Assembly (NCBI GenBank): GCA_964619065.1
Contig: CAZUCC010000013.1
Coordinates: 15,858 to 79,857 of the forward strand
From: JANXUC01 sp964619065
GTDB lineage: Bacteria > Acidobacteriota > Terriglobia > Terriglobales > Acidobacteriaceae
Direction of reading: 5' to 3'
Length of the DNA stretch: 64,000 nt
In this document: positions 32,367 through 39,683 of the stretch, piece by piece
Layout: every line of letters starts with the position of its first letter
Numbering within the stretch: the stretch's first letter is position 1
Position numbers and translations under genes: made by a program
The notes under the pieces: model-generated
The model's database searches: none
The model's input: the letters and a program-made list of their open reading frames with translations, nothing else
Told to the model about the DNA's origin: nothing

Positions 32367-33896
32367 ATGTCATTTTCCCGTGCTACTGGCATTCTCCTGC
32401 ATCCTTCCTGTCTGCCGTCGCGCGGCGGTATCGGCGACTTGGGACCAGCTGCCTATGGCTTCGTAAACTTTCTGGCATCAGCGCGGCAAGGATTGTGGCA
32501 AGTGCTTCCGCTCGGCCCGCTGGGACTTGGCAACTCTCCGTACTCTTCCATCTCGGCTTTTGCGGGGAATGTGCTGCTCGTTAGCCTGGAGAGGCTCGCG
32601 GAGCGCGGCTGGATCGGGTGGGACCGCCTGCAGGATCTGGCGGAGCCGGCTGTCGCTGTCGACTACGACTACGTCCGTACGAACAAGCTCCCGCTGATCG
32701 AGGAATCCGCCCGGAATTTTTTGAAGAATGCTTCTGGTTCCGCGCGCGAGCGCTTTGACCGGTTTTGCGGGGAGAATGCCTGGTGGCTGGAAGGTTTTGT
32801 TCTCTTTCGCGCTCTGCGCGAGCGCTACAGCAAGGAAGCTTGGAATTCCTGGCCGCGCGAGCTTGCCCGCCGCGAACCGGCGGCTCTCAAGAAAGCGGCG
32901 CGGGAACTCAAGCATGCTCTCGCGGCCGACCGCGTCATGCAATTTTTTTTCTTCGAGCAATGGCATGCGCTACGCCGCTATTGTGCCGAACGTTCGATCC
33001 GCATCGTGGGTGATATTGCCATCTTCCTGAACTACGACAGCGCCGACGTGTGGGAGAATCCCGGTCTCTTTCAGCTCGATGCCGATCTGAATCCCATGGC
33101 CGTTAGCGGCGTCCCGCCCGATTACTTCAGCGCCAAGGGGCAACGTTGGGGCAATCCCTTGTACCGCTGGGATGCGATGAAGGAAGACGGCTACGATTGG
33201 TGGGTCAAGCGCCTGCGATGGACTACGCAAAGTGTGGACTACATCCGCCTCGATCACTTCCGCGCCTTCGAGCAGTACTGGAAAATCCCTGCCCATGAAC
33301 CCACCGCCGTGAATGGACACTGGGTCGACGGGCCCAAAGACGATTTCTTCCACCAGGTTCGCAAGGCCATCCCAGAGTTTCCGTTCTTCGCGGAAGACCT
33401 GGGCATAATTACTCCACAAGTCAATGCCCTCCGCGAGCGCTTTTCCCTTCCGCGTATGGCCGTTCTGCAGTTCGGCTTCGGCGATGCTGGTTCCCACATC
33501 TACCTGCCGCACAAATGCCTTCCGGATACGGTCATCTACACCGGTACGCACGACACCGATACGGCCGTGGGTTGGTGGCAAACCGTCAGCGATTACGAAC
33601 GCCGCAATGCCGAAGTGTATCTTGGCCCCTGCAACGACGGAATTCATTGGGGGCTGATCCGCGCGGCTGTGAGTTCCATGTCTTCCCTCTCCGTGATTCC
33701 CATGCAGGATGTTCTCGGACTCGGTTCCGAGGCTCGCATGAACCGCCCCAGCATCAGCGACGGCAATTGGACCTGGCGCCTGTCACCGGGCGCCGCTAAT
33801 GACGATCTGGCACGGCGCTTGGCGCATCTGGCGGAAGTTGCGGACCGCTTGCCGGAACAGATTCCCTTAGGACCCAACGAGGAGTTTGTCGCGTAG
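32367..33896 (+). CDS. malQ: 4-alpha-glucanotransferase (amylomaltase)
   Basis: A 509-residue GH77 enzyme that moves alpha-1,4-glucan chains between maltodextrins. The start was put at ATG 32367, just before RATGILLHPSCLPSRGGIGDLG, the family N-terminus; the frame is open upstream to 32286 without homology. Catalytic residues are visible: Asp nucleophile in YIRLDHFRAFE, Glu acid/base in FFAEDLG and the stabilising Asp in YTGTHDTDT. GNSPYSSISAFAGN is the substrate-loop motif. The length matches bacterial MalQ. It probably serves glycogen or maltodextrin turnover; no other glycogen gene is near. Confidence 0.95.
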   Translation: MSFSRATGILLHPSCLPSRGGIGDLGPAAYGFVNFLASARQGLWQVLPLGPLGLGNSPYSSISAFAGNVLLVSLERLAERGWIGWDRLQDLAEPAVAVDYDYVRTNKLPLIEESARNFLKNASGSARERFDRFCGENAWWLEGFVLFRALRERYSKEAWNSWPRELARREPAALKKAARELKHALAADRVMQFFFFEQWHALRRYCAERSIRIVGDIAIFLNYDSADVWENPGLFQLDADLNPMAVSGVPPDYFSAKGQRWGNPLYRWDAMKEDGYDWWVKRLRWTTQSVDYIRLDHFRAFEQYWKIPAHEPTAVNGHWVDGPKDDFFHQVRKAIPEFPFFAEDLGIITPQVNALRERFSLPRMAVLQFGFGDAGSHIYLPHKCLPDTVIYTGTHDTDTAVGWWQTVSDYERRNAEVYLGPCNDGIHWGLIRAAVSSMSSLSVIPMQDVLGLGSEARMNRPSISDGNWTWRLSPGAANDDLARRLAHLAEVADRLPEQIPLGPNEEFVA

Positions 33897-33992
33897 GGCT
33901 CCGCTTTACTAATTCTTCCGTGCCGTGAACAATGGAATTGCCGCTCGTGTCCATAGCGCGAGTGCAGGATTTACGAAAGGATTCTTCCAAGC

Positions 33993-34178
33993 ATGCAAAC
34001 CACCGGTGAACTCATCCGCCTCATGAATTACGTCGACGACATTTCCACTACGTTGCGGCGTATTTACAGCGCCGTTCCGGCGCTAACGCCCGATGACCGC
34101 AAGCGGCTGGCGGAATATTTCCGCAAATCCGATCCGAATATTGTGGGCGTGCTGGAAATGCTGGATCGCGGAGAGTAA
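33993..34178 (+). CDS. small hypothetical protein (61 aa)
   Basis: A 61-residue acidic protein of helical character: two predicted helices around YVDDISTTLRRIYSAVPALT and PDDRKRLAEYFRKS, ending NIVGVLEMLDRGE. AAAGGA lies 13 bases before the ATG. Its stop is separated from the next gene by 2 bases, which supports a real, co-translated gene. I do not recognise the family. The position ahead of a partial hydroxyacyl-CoA dehydrogenase domain gives no function. Confidence 0.6.
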   Translation: MQTTGELIRLMNYVDDISTTLRRIYSAVPALTPDDRKRLAEYFRKSDPNIVGVLEMLDRGE

Positions 34179-34180
34179 AG

Positions 34181-34753
34181 GTGGCTCTGGACGCGACGGG
34201 TGTCCATACGATTGCCGTGATTGGCGCGGGAAGTGTGGGGCGCGGTATTGCCCATGCTACGGCGCTTGGCGGCTATCGGACGGTTCTTGAGGACATACTG
34301 CCAGGCACTCTCCGCAGCGCCCAGAGTGACATCCGTGCCCTTCTGGAGGGATCGGTGGCCCGCGCGGAAGTGAACCCTGCTGATGCCGAGGTTGCTCTAG
34401 GCCGGATCGAGTATGCGGGTTCGATTGAAGATGCCGTGCGACAGGCCGAGTTCGTCATTGAAGCCGTGCCTGACGAGATCGAGTCGAAGCTGGAAATTTT
34501 TACCCTGCTTGACCGCATGAGCCGTCCCAACACGATTCTGGCCTCCAGCACCTTTTCCCTGCGCATTACCGACATCACCGACGTAACCCATTGCGCTCCC
34601 CGCTGTGTGGGCATGCGTTTTGTTCTACCTGTGCATGCCATGCGAAGTCTGGAGGTCGTCCGTGCCCTCGAGACCGATGAACCGACGCTGGCGGCCACGG
34701 TCGAAGTTGGCCGTCGATTAGGAAAAGAAGTCAAAATTGTGTTGGAATCCTAA
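34181..34753 (+). CDS. stand-alone 3-hydroxyacyl-CoA dehydrogenase NAD-binding domain
   Basis: A 190-residue protein matching only the N-terminal Rossmann domain of 3-hydroxybutyryl/3-hydroxyacyl-CoA dehydrogenases: IAVIGAGSVGRGIAHATALGGY, QAEFVIEAVPDEIESKLEIF, ILASSTFSLRITDIT. The catalytic-His motif GMHFFNPV is replaced by GMRFVLPV, so the catalytic His is Arg, and the C-terminal dimerisation domain (about 100 residues) is absent; the stop is clean. It is therefore unlikely to be a normal dehydrogenase. It starts with GTG 2 bases after the 61-residue gene. It could be a decayed gene or an NAD-binding protein with another role. Confidence 0.75.
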   Translation: MALDATGVHTIAVIGAGSVGRGIAHATALGGYRTVLEDILPGTLRSAQSDIRALLEGSVARAEVNPADAEVALGRIEYAGSIEDAVRQAEFVIEAVPDEIESKLEIFTLLDRMSRPNTILASSTFSLRITDITDVTHCAPRCVGMRFVLPVHAMRSLEVVRALETDEPTLAATVEVGRRLGKEVKIVLES

Positions 34754-34936
34754 GAATTGATCTTTTGCCGCTAACATGGGTGCTGGTTCCGACGTCTAAA
34801 CTTCCTGGTGTCTGGGAACCTTTTGGAGCTGTCTGGCGTATCGTAGGAGTAGACGATCAGGCGGGAAACGAGACCTCCCGCCCAAAGCCAAACCTCTAAG
34901 CCGCTGCGCGCGGCGGCACGGAGGCGAATTGATTGC

Positions 34937-36184
34937 ATGCGAACTCTTCTCGAACTTGTCCGCCAATCCTTATCCACCTTGTGGGCCCATAAGCTACGCT
35001 CGTTTCTGACCATGTTTGGCATTGCCTGGGGTGTGGGCTCTCTCTTATTGCTGGTGGGACTGGGGGAAGGGTTTCGCAGCGGCCAGGCCCGCAATATGGC
35101 CAATCTGGGCCGTGACATCATGTTTACCTTTTCCGGGCGCATTCCAGGCGTTGAAGGCAGTTCCCTCAGCGGGCGTACCTATCACTTCACGTACGACGAC
35201 TACGTTGCCATTCGCGACCAGGCGCACAATCTCCGCTGCATTTCCGCAGTGATCAATCGCGATGACATCCGGGCGGTCAGCGATTACGGCTCCACTGCGG
35301 GTCAAGTTTTCGGCACCGCGCCGGCCTATAACCAGATCCGCAATGTGCCGGTGGGCGTGGGGCGCTGGTTCAATGACCAGGACAACGACAATCGCCGACG
35401 AGTCGCCGTAGTGGGCTGGGAATTGGTGAAAAATATCTTTCCAGGGCGGCCCGCTGTGGGAGCCAGCATTCTGCTCAACGGTATCGAGTTCGAAATCATT
35501 GGTGTTCTGGATAAGATTGGGCGCGAGGGAAATAATGGCGCGAATGCGCGGATCTTCATACCTCTGGAAACCATGCGCGTGCTGTTTCCGCTCAAAGGAG
35601 ATAATGCGGAAGACACTATTTCCTTCTTAAACTACCGGCCCATCACTCGCGACCAGCACCTCGAAGCGAAGAATGAAGTCCATGCGATTATCGCGCGCAA
35701 TCATGGATTTGATCCTAAATTGGAAGACGCTTTCGAAGACTGGGATACCATCGAGGGATCCAAGCGTGTCGCCAAGATCTTCGATGCTATGGACGGGTTC
35801 CTCGGTGTGGTGGGATTTGTCACGCTCGGTCTTGGGGCAATAGGGATTATCAACATCATGCTGGTATCGGTTTCCGAACGCACCCGTGAGATCGGTCTGC
35901 GCAAGGCGCTGGGTGCAACTTATCACAACATTCTTACGCAATTCTTTGTGGAGGGTGCATTCCTTACGCTGTTCAGCGGCGGGATTGGCATTGGCCTGGC
36001 AGCGGGGTTTATGGGGATCCTGGGCATGTTGCCCCAACCCGAAGGTTTTGACACGCCGCACATAGTGCTGGGCTCGGCTGCAGCCGCCATTTTTTCCTTG
36101 ACGATTGCTGGCGTAGTGGCTGGCTTGTACCCAGCTCGCAAGGCTGCCTTACTGGAACCGGTGGAAGCGCTTCGCCAGGAATAG
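34937..36184 (+). CDS. MacB-type ABC transporter permease (first of pair)
   Basis: A 415-residue permease with the MacB/FtsX architecture: one N-terminal membrane helix (LRSFLTMFGIAWGVGSLLLL), a periplasmic MacB-PCD domain of about 220 residues and three C-terminal helices. The coupling region shows IINIMLVSVSERTREIGLRKALGA, the signature of this type of permease. No ATP-binding gene or membrane-fusion gene lies next to it. MacB-type systems extrude macrolides, peptides or lipoproteins, or transmit signals. It is followed 37 bases later by a paralog, so a heterodimeric permease is likely. Confidence 0.9.
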   Translation: MRTLLELVRQSLSTLWAHKLRSFLTMFGIAWGVGSLLLLVGLGEGFRSGQARNMANLGRDIMFTFSGRIPGVEGSSLSGRTYHFTYDDYVAIRDQAHNLRCISAVINRDDIRAVSDYGSTAGQVFGTAPAYNQIRNVPVGVGRWFNDQDNDNRRRVAVVGWELVKNIFPGRPAVGASILLNGIEFEIIGVLDKIGREGNNGANARIFIPLETMRVLFPLKGDNAEDTISFLNYRPITRDQHLEAKNEVHAIIARNHGFDPKLEDAFEDWDTIEGSKRVAKIFDAMDGFLGVVGFVTLGLGAIGIINIMLVSVSERTREIGLRKALGATYHNILTQFFVEGAFLTLFSGGIGIGLAAGFMGILGMLPQPEGFDTPHIVLGSAAAAIFSLTIAGVVAGLYPARKAALLEPVEALRQE

Positions 36185-36221
36185 ATAGAATTGATGGAGG
36201 CGCACTGCGCCAGGAGCTTGC

Positions 36222-37460
36222 ATGTTTCGCGATCTTCTCGAACAATCCTACGCGGCGCTCAAACACAACCGGCGCCGTAGCCTGCTCACCATGCTCGGCA
36301 TGGCTTGGGGCATCGCTACTGTGGTGCTGCTGCTGGCGTATGGCGAAGGCTTCGAACGCGGACTTATGGTTGCCTTCCAGAGTTTTAGCGGCCAGCAGAT
36401 CACAGTTTGGGCCGGACGAACCGAGATGCAGGCCGGTGGCACCAAAGCGGGCACTCCAATTCAGTTTACCCGCGAGGACCTTGACTACCTGCGCAACGAG
36501 GTTCCTCTCCTCACGCGCATCTCGCCCGAGGTGTTCAAGCAGTGCCTCATTGCCTACGGAACCCGCAGTGGGAACTACGGCGTCTCCGGTGTCTATTCGG
36601 TGTTTTCCCGCATCCGCAGGATGGATATCAGCGAGGGTTCCTTCTTCGGTGAGCGGGAAGACTTTTCCCATAACCGCGTGGCCGTTCTGGGCTCGGACGT
36701 AAAAAAGCACTTGTTCTCCGGGCAGAACGCTATCGGCGAAACCGTGCGCCTGGACGGCGTATCCTTTCAAGTGGTCGGTGTGTTGAAGCGGGTCATTCAG
36801 GATGGCGACGACAACATGAACGGCAGGATCTACGTGCCTTACAGCAGCATGAGTGGCCTGCGCGACACCTACAACATCGATAGCGTCGTGATGGAATACG
36901 AGGGCGCCCACGCCAAAGTTGCGGAGGCGGTGCGAGGGTCCCTGGCCTTCCACCACAGTTTCAATCCCAAAGACAAGCGCGCCGTTTTCGTGATGGACGC
37001 GATCGAAGAGTTTAGCGAAATGCGAATCATCACAGTTGGACTCAAAGTTCTGCTCGGCTTCATTGGGCTGTTGACGCTGGGCATCGGCGGCGTCGGGCTG
37101 ATGAACATCATGCTGGTGTCCGTAACCCAGCGCACCCGGGAGATCGGTGTGGAGAAAGCACTCGGCGCCAGGCGGCGTCATATCTTGTTCCAATTCCTAG
37201 CCGAAGCTCTAGCCATTACCTTTGTCGGAGGACTATTGGGCGTGGCCCTGGCTTACTTGGTGTCCTGGTCTGTAGGATCGCTCACGCTATGGAGCGCCTT
37301 CATTCCGGATGCGAGCGAAGGCGACATCCAGTTGAAGATTGACACCGCCACGCTGATTGTATCCACGGTCCTTCTGGTCTTCGTCGGCATCGCCAGCGGC
37401 ATGTTCCCCGCGATCAAAGCCTCGCGTCTCGACCCAATTGAAGCACTCCGCTACGAATAG
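36222..37460 (+). CDS. MacB-type ABC transporter permease (second of pair)
   Basis: A 412-residue paralog of the preceding permease, with AGGAG five bases before the ATG. Same layout: N-terminal helix (RSLLTMLGMAWGIATVVLLL), periplasmic domain with VRLDGVSFQVVGVLKRV, and the C-terminal three-helix unit with LMNIMLVSVTQRTREIGVEKALGA. Divergence between the two supports a heterodimer that uses an ATPase encoded elsewhere. It is not the fused duplicated-permease type common in Acidobacteria, since each protein has a single MacB core. Confidence 0.9.
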   Translation: MFRDLLEQSYAALKHNRRRSLLTMLGMAWGIATVVLLLAYGEGFERGLMVAFQSFSGQQITVWAGRTEMQAGGTKAGTPIQFTREDLDYLRNEVPLLTRISPEVFKQCLIAYGTRSGNYGVSGVYSVFSRIRRMDISEGSFFGEREDFSHNRVAVLGSDVKKHLFSGQNAIGETVRLDGVSFQVVGVLKRVIQDGDDNMNGRIYVPYSSMSGLRDTYNIDSVVMEYEGAHAKVAEAVRGSLAFHHSFNPKDKRAVFVMDAIEEFSEMRIITVGLKVLLGFIGLLTLGIGGVGLMNIMLVSVTQRTREIGVEKALGARRRHILFQFLAEALAITFVGGLLGVALAYLVSWSVGSLTLWSAFIPDASEGDIQLKIDTATLIVSTVLLVFVGIASGMFPAIKASRLDPIEALRYE

Positions 37461-37662
37461 CCGCCGTGCCTCAAGCGAGGGATTACCCACTCTTACTAAG
37501 TTTTAAGTAATTCTGCTTATGCAAGCTTTGCCGAGTTGGCTGGTCGGCACTTTCCATTTTTAATGGTTCTGGTGCTTATTTCGAAACAGGGATACAATCT
37601 GCGTAATTTTGCCACCTCGTTGTTTACCTCCGTCGAGTCAAGTCAAAATTTAGGAGAGAGTG

Positions 37663-39612
37663 ATGAGATCTTTTTTGAAGGTATCTCTGTTGCTTTGCAT
37701 ATTTTTCTTGACTCGGGCCTTGCTTGCCTGCGTCGTAACCATCACCCCGAGTTCACCTACTGTTCAATCAGGAGGCCAAGTGCAATTCCATGCCTCCATT
37801 ACACCAGCTTCTTGTGGACAAGACGTGAGCTGGGCTTCGAACATAGGAAGTATAACGAGCGCCGGTCTGTTTACAGCACCGCTGGTCACTCATCAAACCG
37901 GTGGACTCATAAGGGCAACAGAGAAAGTGGCACCGAACGCAATGGGTCAAACGTCGGTAACAGTCACACCCCCAACCTTGAGCTCAATCACAGTCACACC
38001 AGCTTCCGCTTCTATCCTCGTGGGTAATACCCGGCAGTTTACCGCGACAGGAAATTACAGCGATGGAACAATGCAAAACTTAACCTCAACCGCAACGTGG
38101 AGCTCCACTTTGCCCAGTGTTGCGACAGTGAGTACTGGCCTTGCAACAGGAGTAGCAGCGGGAACTACCACGATCAAGGCAACCTTAGGGGTGAGTGGGA
38201 GTGCCTCGTTGACAGTGACGGCCCCGCCCGCGGCGATTCAGGCCAGTTTCTTTGCTCTGGATATCAATAAAAACAACAACGTTGGTACAGGAGTGACCAA
38301 CGATCCCTGGCCCTCCAATGGCGGTGGTGTGAACTTTGGCACGTTCAGGACACTCGGTAGCGCCATCAAATGGAGCGATATCGAGACGTGCGATGGTGGC
38401 CCCAACCAGACGAACCCATGTTACACCTGGACACGGTTCGATCAATGGCGCGCTCAGTTGCAATCTGGTCAAGCCATGATGTTCACGGCCTTCTGGACTC
38501 CGGCTTGGGCTTCCGGCTTTGCGGCAGATACTTGCACGGGTATCTTCGTTCCTGGTGGTTGTGACTTGCCGAGCGATGTGACAACGACAGACCAACACTG
38601 GAAGGATTTTCTGATCGCTTTGATCAACCATGTGGGCGTGGGAGGCCTGAAGTACCTTGAAGTTTGGAACGAGCCCAATATCACGAGTGAATGCAACCCC
38701 CCAAATAATCCAATGGACCTAGGCGGGACCTGCACGCCGGCTTCGCTGGTGCGCATGGTGCAGGACGCACAGTGCGTGATTAAAGGAATCGGGACAGGAT
38801 GCGCACCGGGTCTAGATCCCAGCGTCCAGATAATCAGTCCACCGCCGACAAGCGCACAGCCCGGTGGTACGACCATTGCGCCGTATCTTGGTACGTTATT
38901 AGCGGACAGGGTTGCCAACTACGCCGATATCATTGGTTTCCATGGTTACGTCAACCTGGGTTCCACGATTGCTTCCTCTACGGCCGCCGGAACGACCAAC
39001 GTTGCATCACTGATCACCAGTGTGCAGACAACTGTGGCTCCCTATTCCACCACAAAGCCGATTTACGATACCGAAGGCAGTTGGAGTGGAAAGTATGAGG
39101 CACAGATCCAACCCTATCCCGATCAGCAGGCGGCCTTTGTAGGTATCTACTACCTGATCCAAGGGAGCAACGCGGATACTACCTGTTCGGGCACAGTCTG
39201 CAACCCTCTCGCTGGGTTCAGTTGGTACGGATGGGACTTCACCAACACGGGACAGTTCTGGGATCTCACTAATCAGGTGCGGACTCCCGGCGGTGTCGCG
39301 TATGTGAACGTGTACCAGTGGCTGCAGGGAGCGTCGCCAACGGCGCCATGCTCCGCGAGCGGTACGGTCTGGACGTGCAATTTCACGCGAACAGGCAATT
39401 ACTATGCGCAGGCGGTGTGGGATACGAATCAAACATGTCCTCCCACCACGGGCAATTGCACCACCTCAATCTACACTTTGCCGCAAACTCCGGCAGGAAC
39501 CCCATATATTGAGTACAGGGACCTTTCGGGAAACATCATTTCACTCTCGGGAGCGACTACAGTCGCAATCGGATTGAAGCCAATCTTGTTGGATAACAAT
39601 TCGGCGTACTAA
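37663..39612 (+). CDS. secreted glycoside hydrolase, clan-A-like, with two Ig-like (BIG2-type) domains
   Basis: A 649-residue exported protein. The ATG is preceded by TAGGAGAGAG. After a signal peptide (FLKVSLLLCIFFLTRALLAC) come two bacterial Ig-like repeats (about 25-105 and 107-188; ITPSSPTVQSGGQVQFHA and ITVTPASASILVGNTRQF). The catalytic TIM-barrel-like region (about 195-560) has Glu337 in YLEVWNEPN (acid/base) and Glu471 in YDTEGSW (nucleophile), the paired-Glu pattern of GH5/GH39-like retaining enzymes. Many cysteines suggest disulfides outside the cell. The substrate is unknown. Its Thr/Asn/Ser-rich composition and lower GC than the neighbours suggest possible horizontal acquisition. 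Confidence 0.8.
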   Translation: MRSFLKVSLLLCIFFLTRALLACVVTITPSSPTVQSGGQVQFHASITPASCGQDVSWASNIGSITSAGLFTAPLVTHQTGGLIRATEKVAPNAMGQTSVTVTPPTLSSITVTPASASILVGNTRQFTATGNYSDGTMQNLTSTATWSSTLPSVATVSTGLATGVAAGTTTIKATLGVSGSASLTVTAPPAAIQASFFALDINKNNNVGTGVTNDPWPSNGGGVNFGTFRTLGSAIKWSDIETCDGGPNQTNPCYTWTRFDQWRAQLQSGQAMMFTAFWTPAWASGFAADTCTGIFVPGGCDLPSDVTTTDQHWKDFLIALINHVGVGGLKYLEVWNEPNITSECNPPNNPMDLGGTCTPASLVRMVQDAQCVIKGIGTGCAPGLDPSVQIISPPPTSAQPGGTTIAPYLGTLLADRVANYADIIGFHGYVNLGSTIASSTAAGTTNVASLITSVQTTVAPYSTTKPIYDTEGSWSGKYEAQIQPYPDQQAAFVGIYYLIQGSNADTTCSGTVCNPLAGFSWYGWDFTNTGQFWDLTNQVRTPGGVAYVNVYQWLQGASPTAPCSASGTVWTCNFTRTGNYYAQAVWDTNQTCPPTTGNCTTSIYTLPQTPAGTPYIEYRDLSGNIISLSGATTVAIGLKPILLDNNSAY

Positions 39613-39627
39613 GCGCTAATGACGAAT

Positions 39628-39660
39628 GCGGAGTCGCTTGCGGGCGGCTCCGCTCGTTTT
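39628..39660 (+). terminator. probable terminator after the glycosidase gene
   Basis: GCGGAG (39628-39633) pairs with CTCCGC (39648-39653), followed by TCGTTTT. The stem is short with a 14-base loop, so confidence is moderate. It lies between convergent genes. Confidence 0.5.
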
Positions 39661-39683
39661 CGTAAGATGGCTCGTGTCGACCG

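Noticed and set aside
36009..37193. Long open frame (394 codons) antisense to the two permease genes
   Set aside because: His/Ala-rich shadow sequence, no ribosome site, and it spans the junction of two well-defined genes on the other strand.
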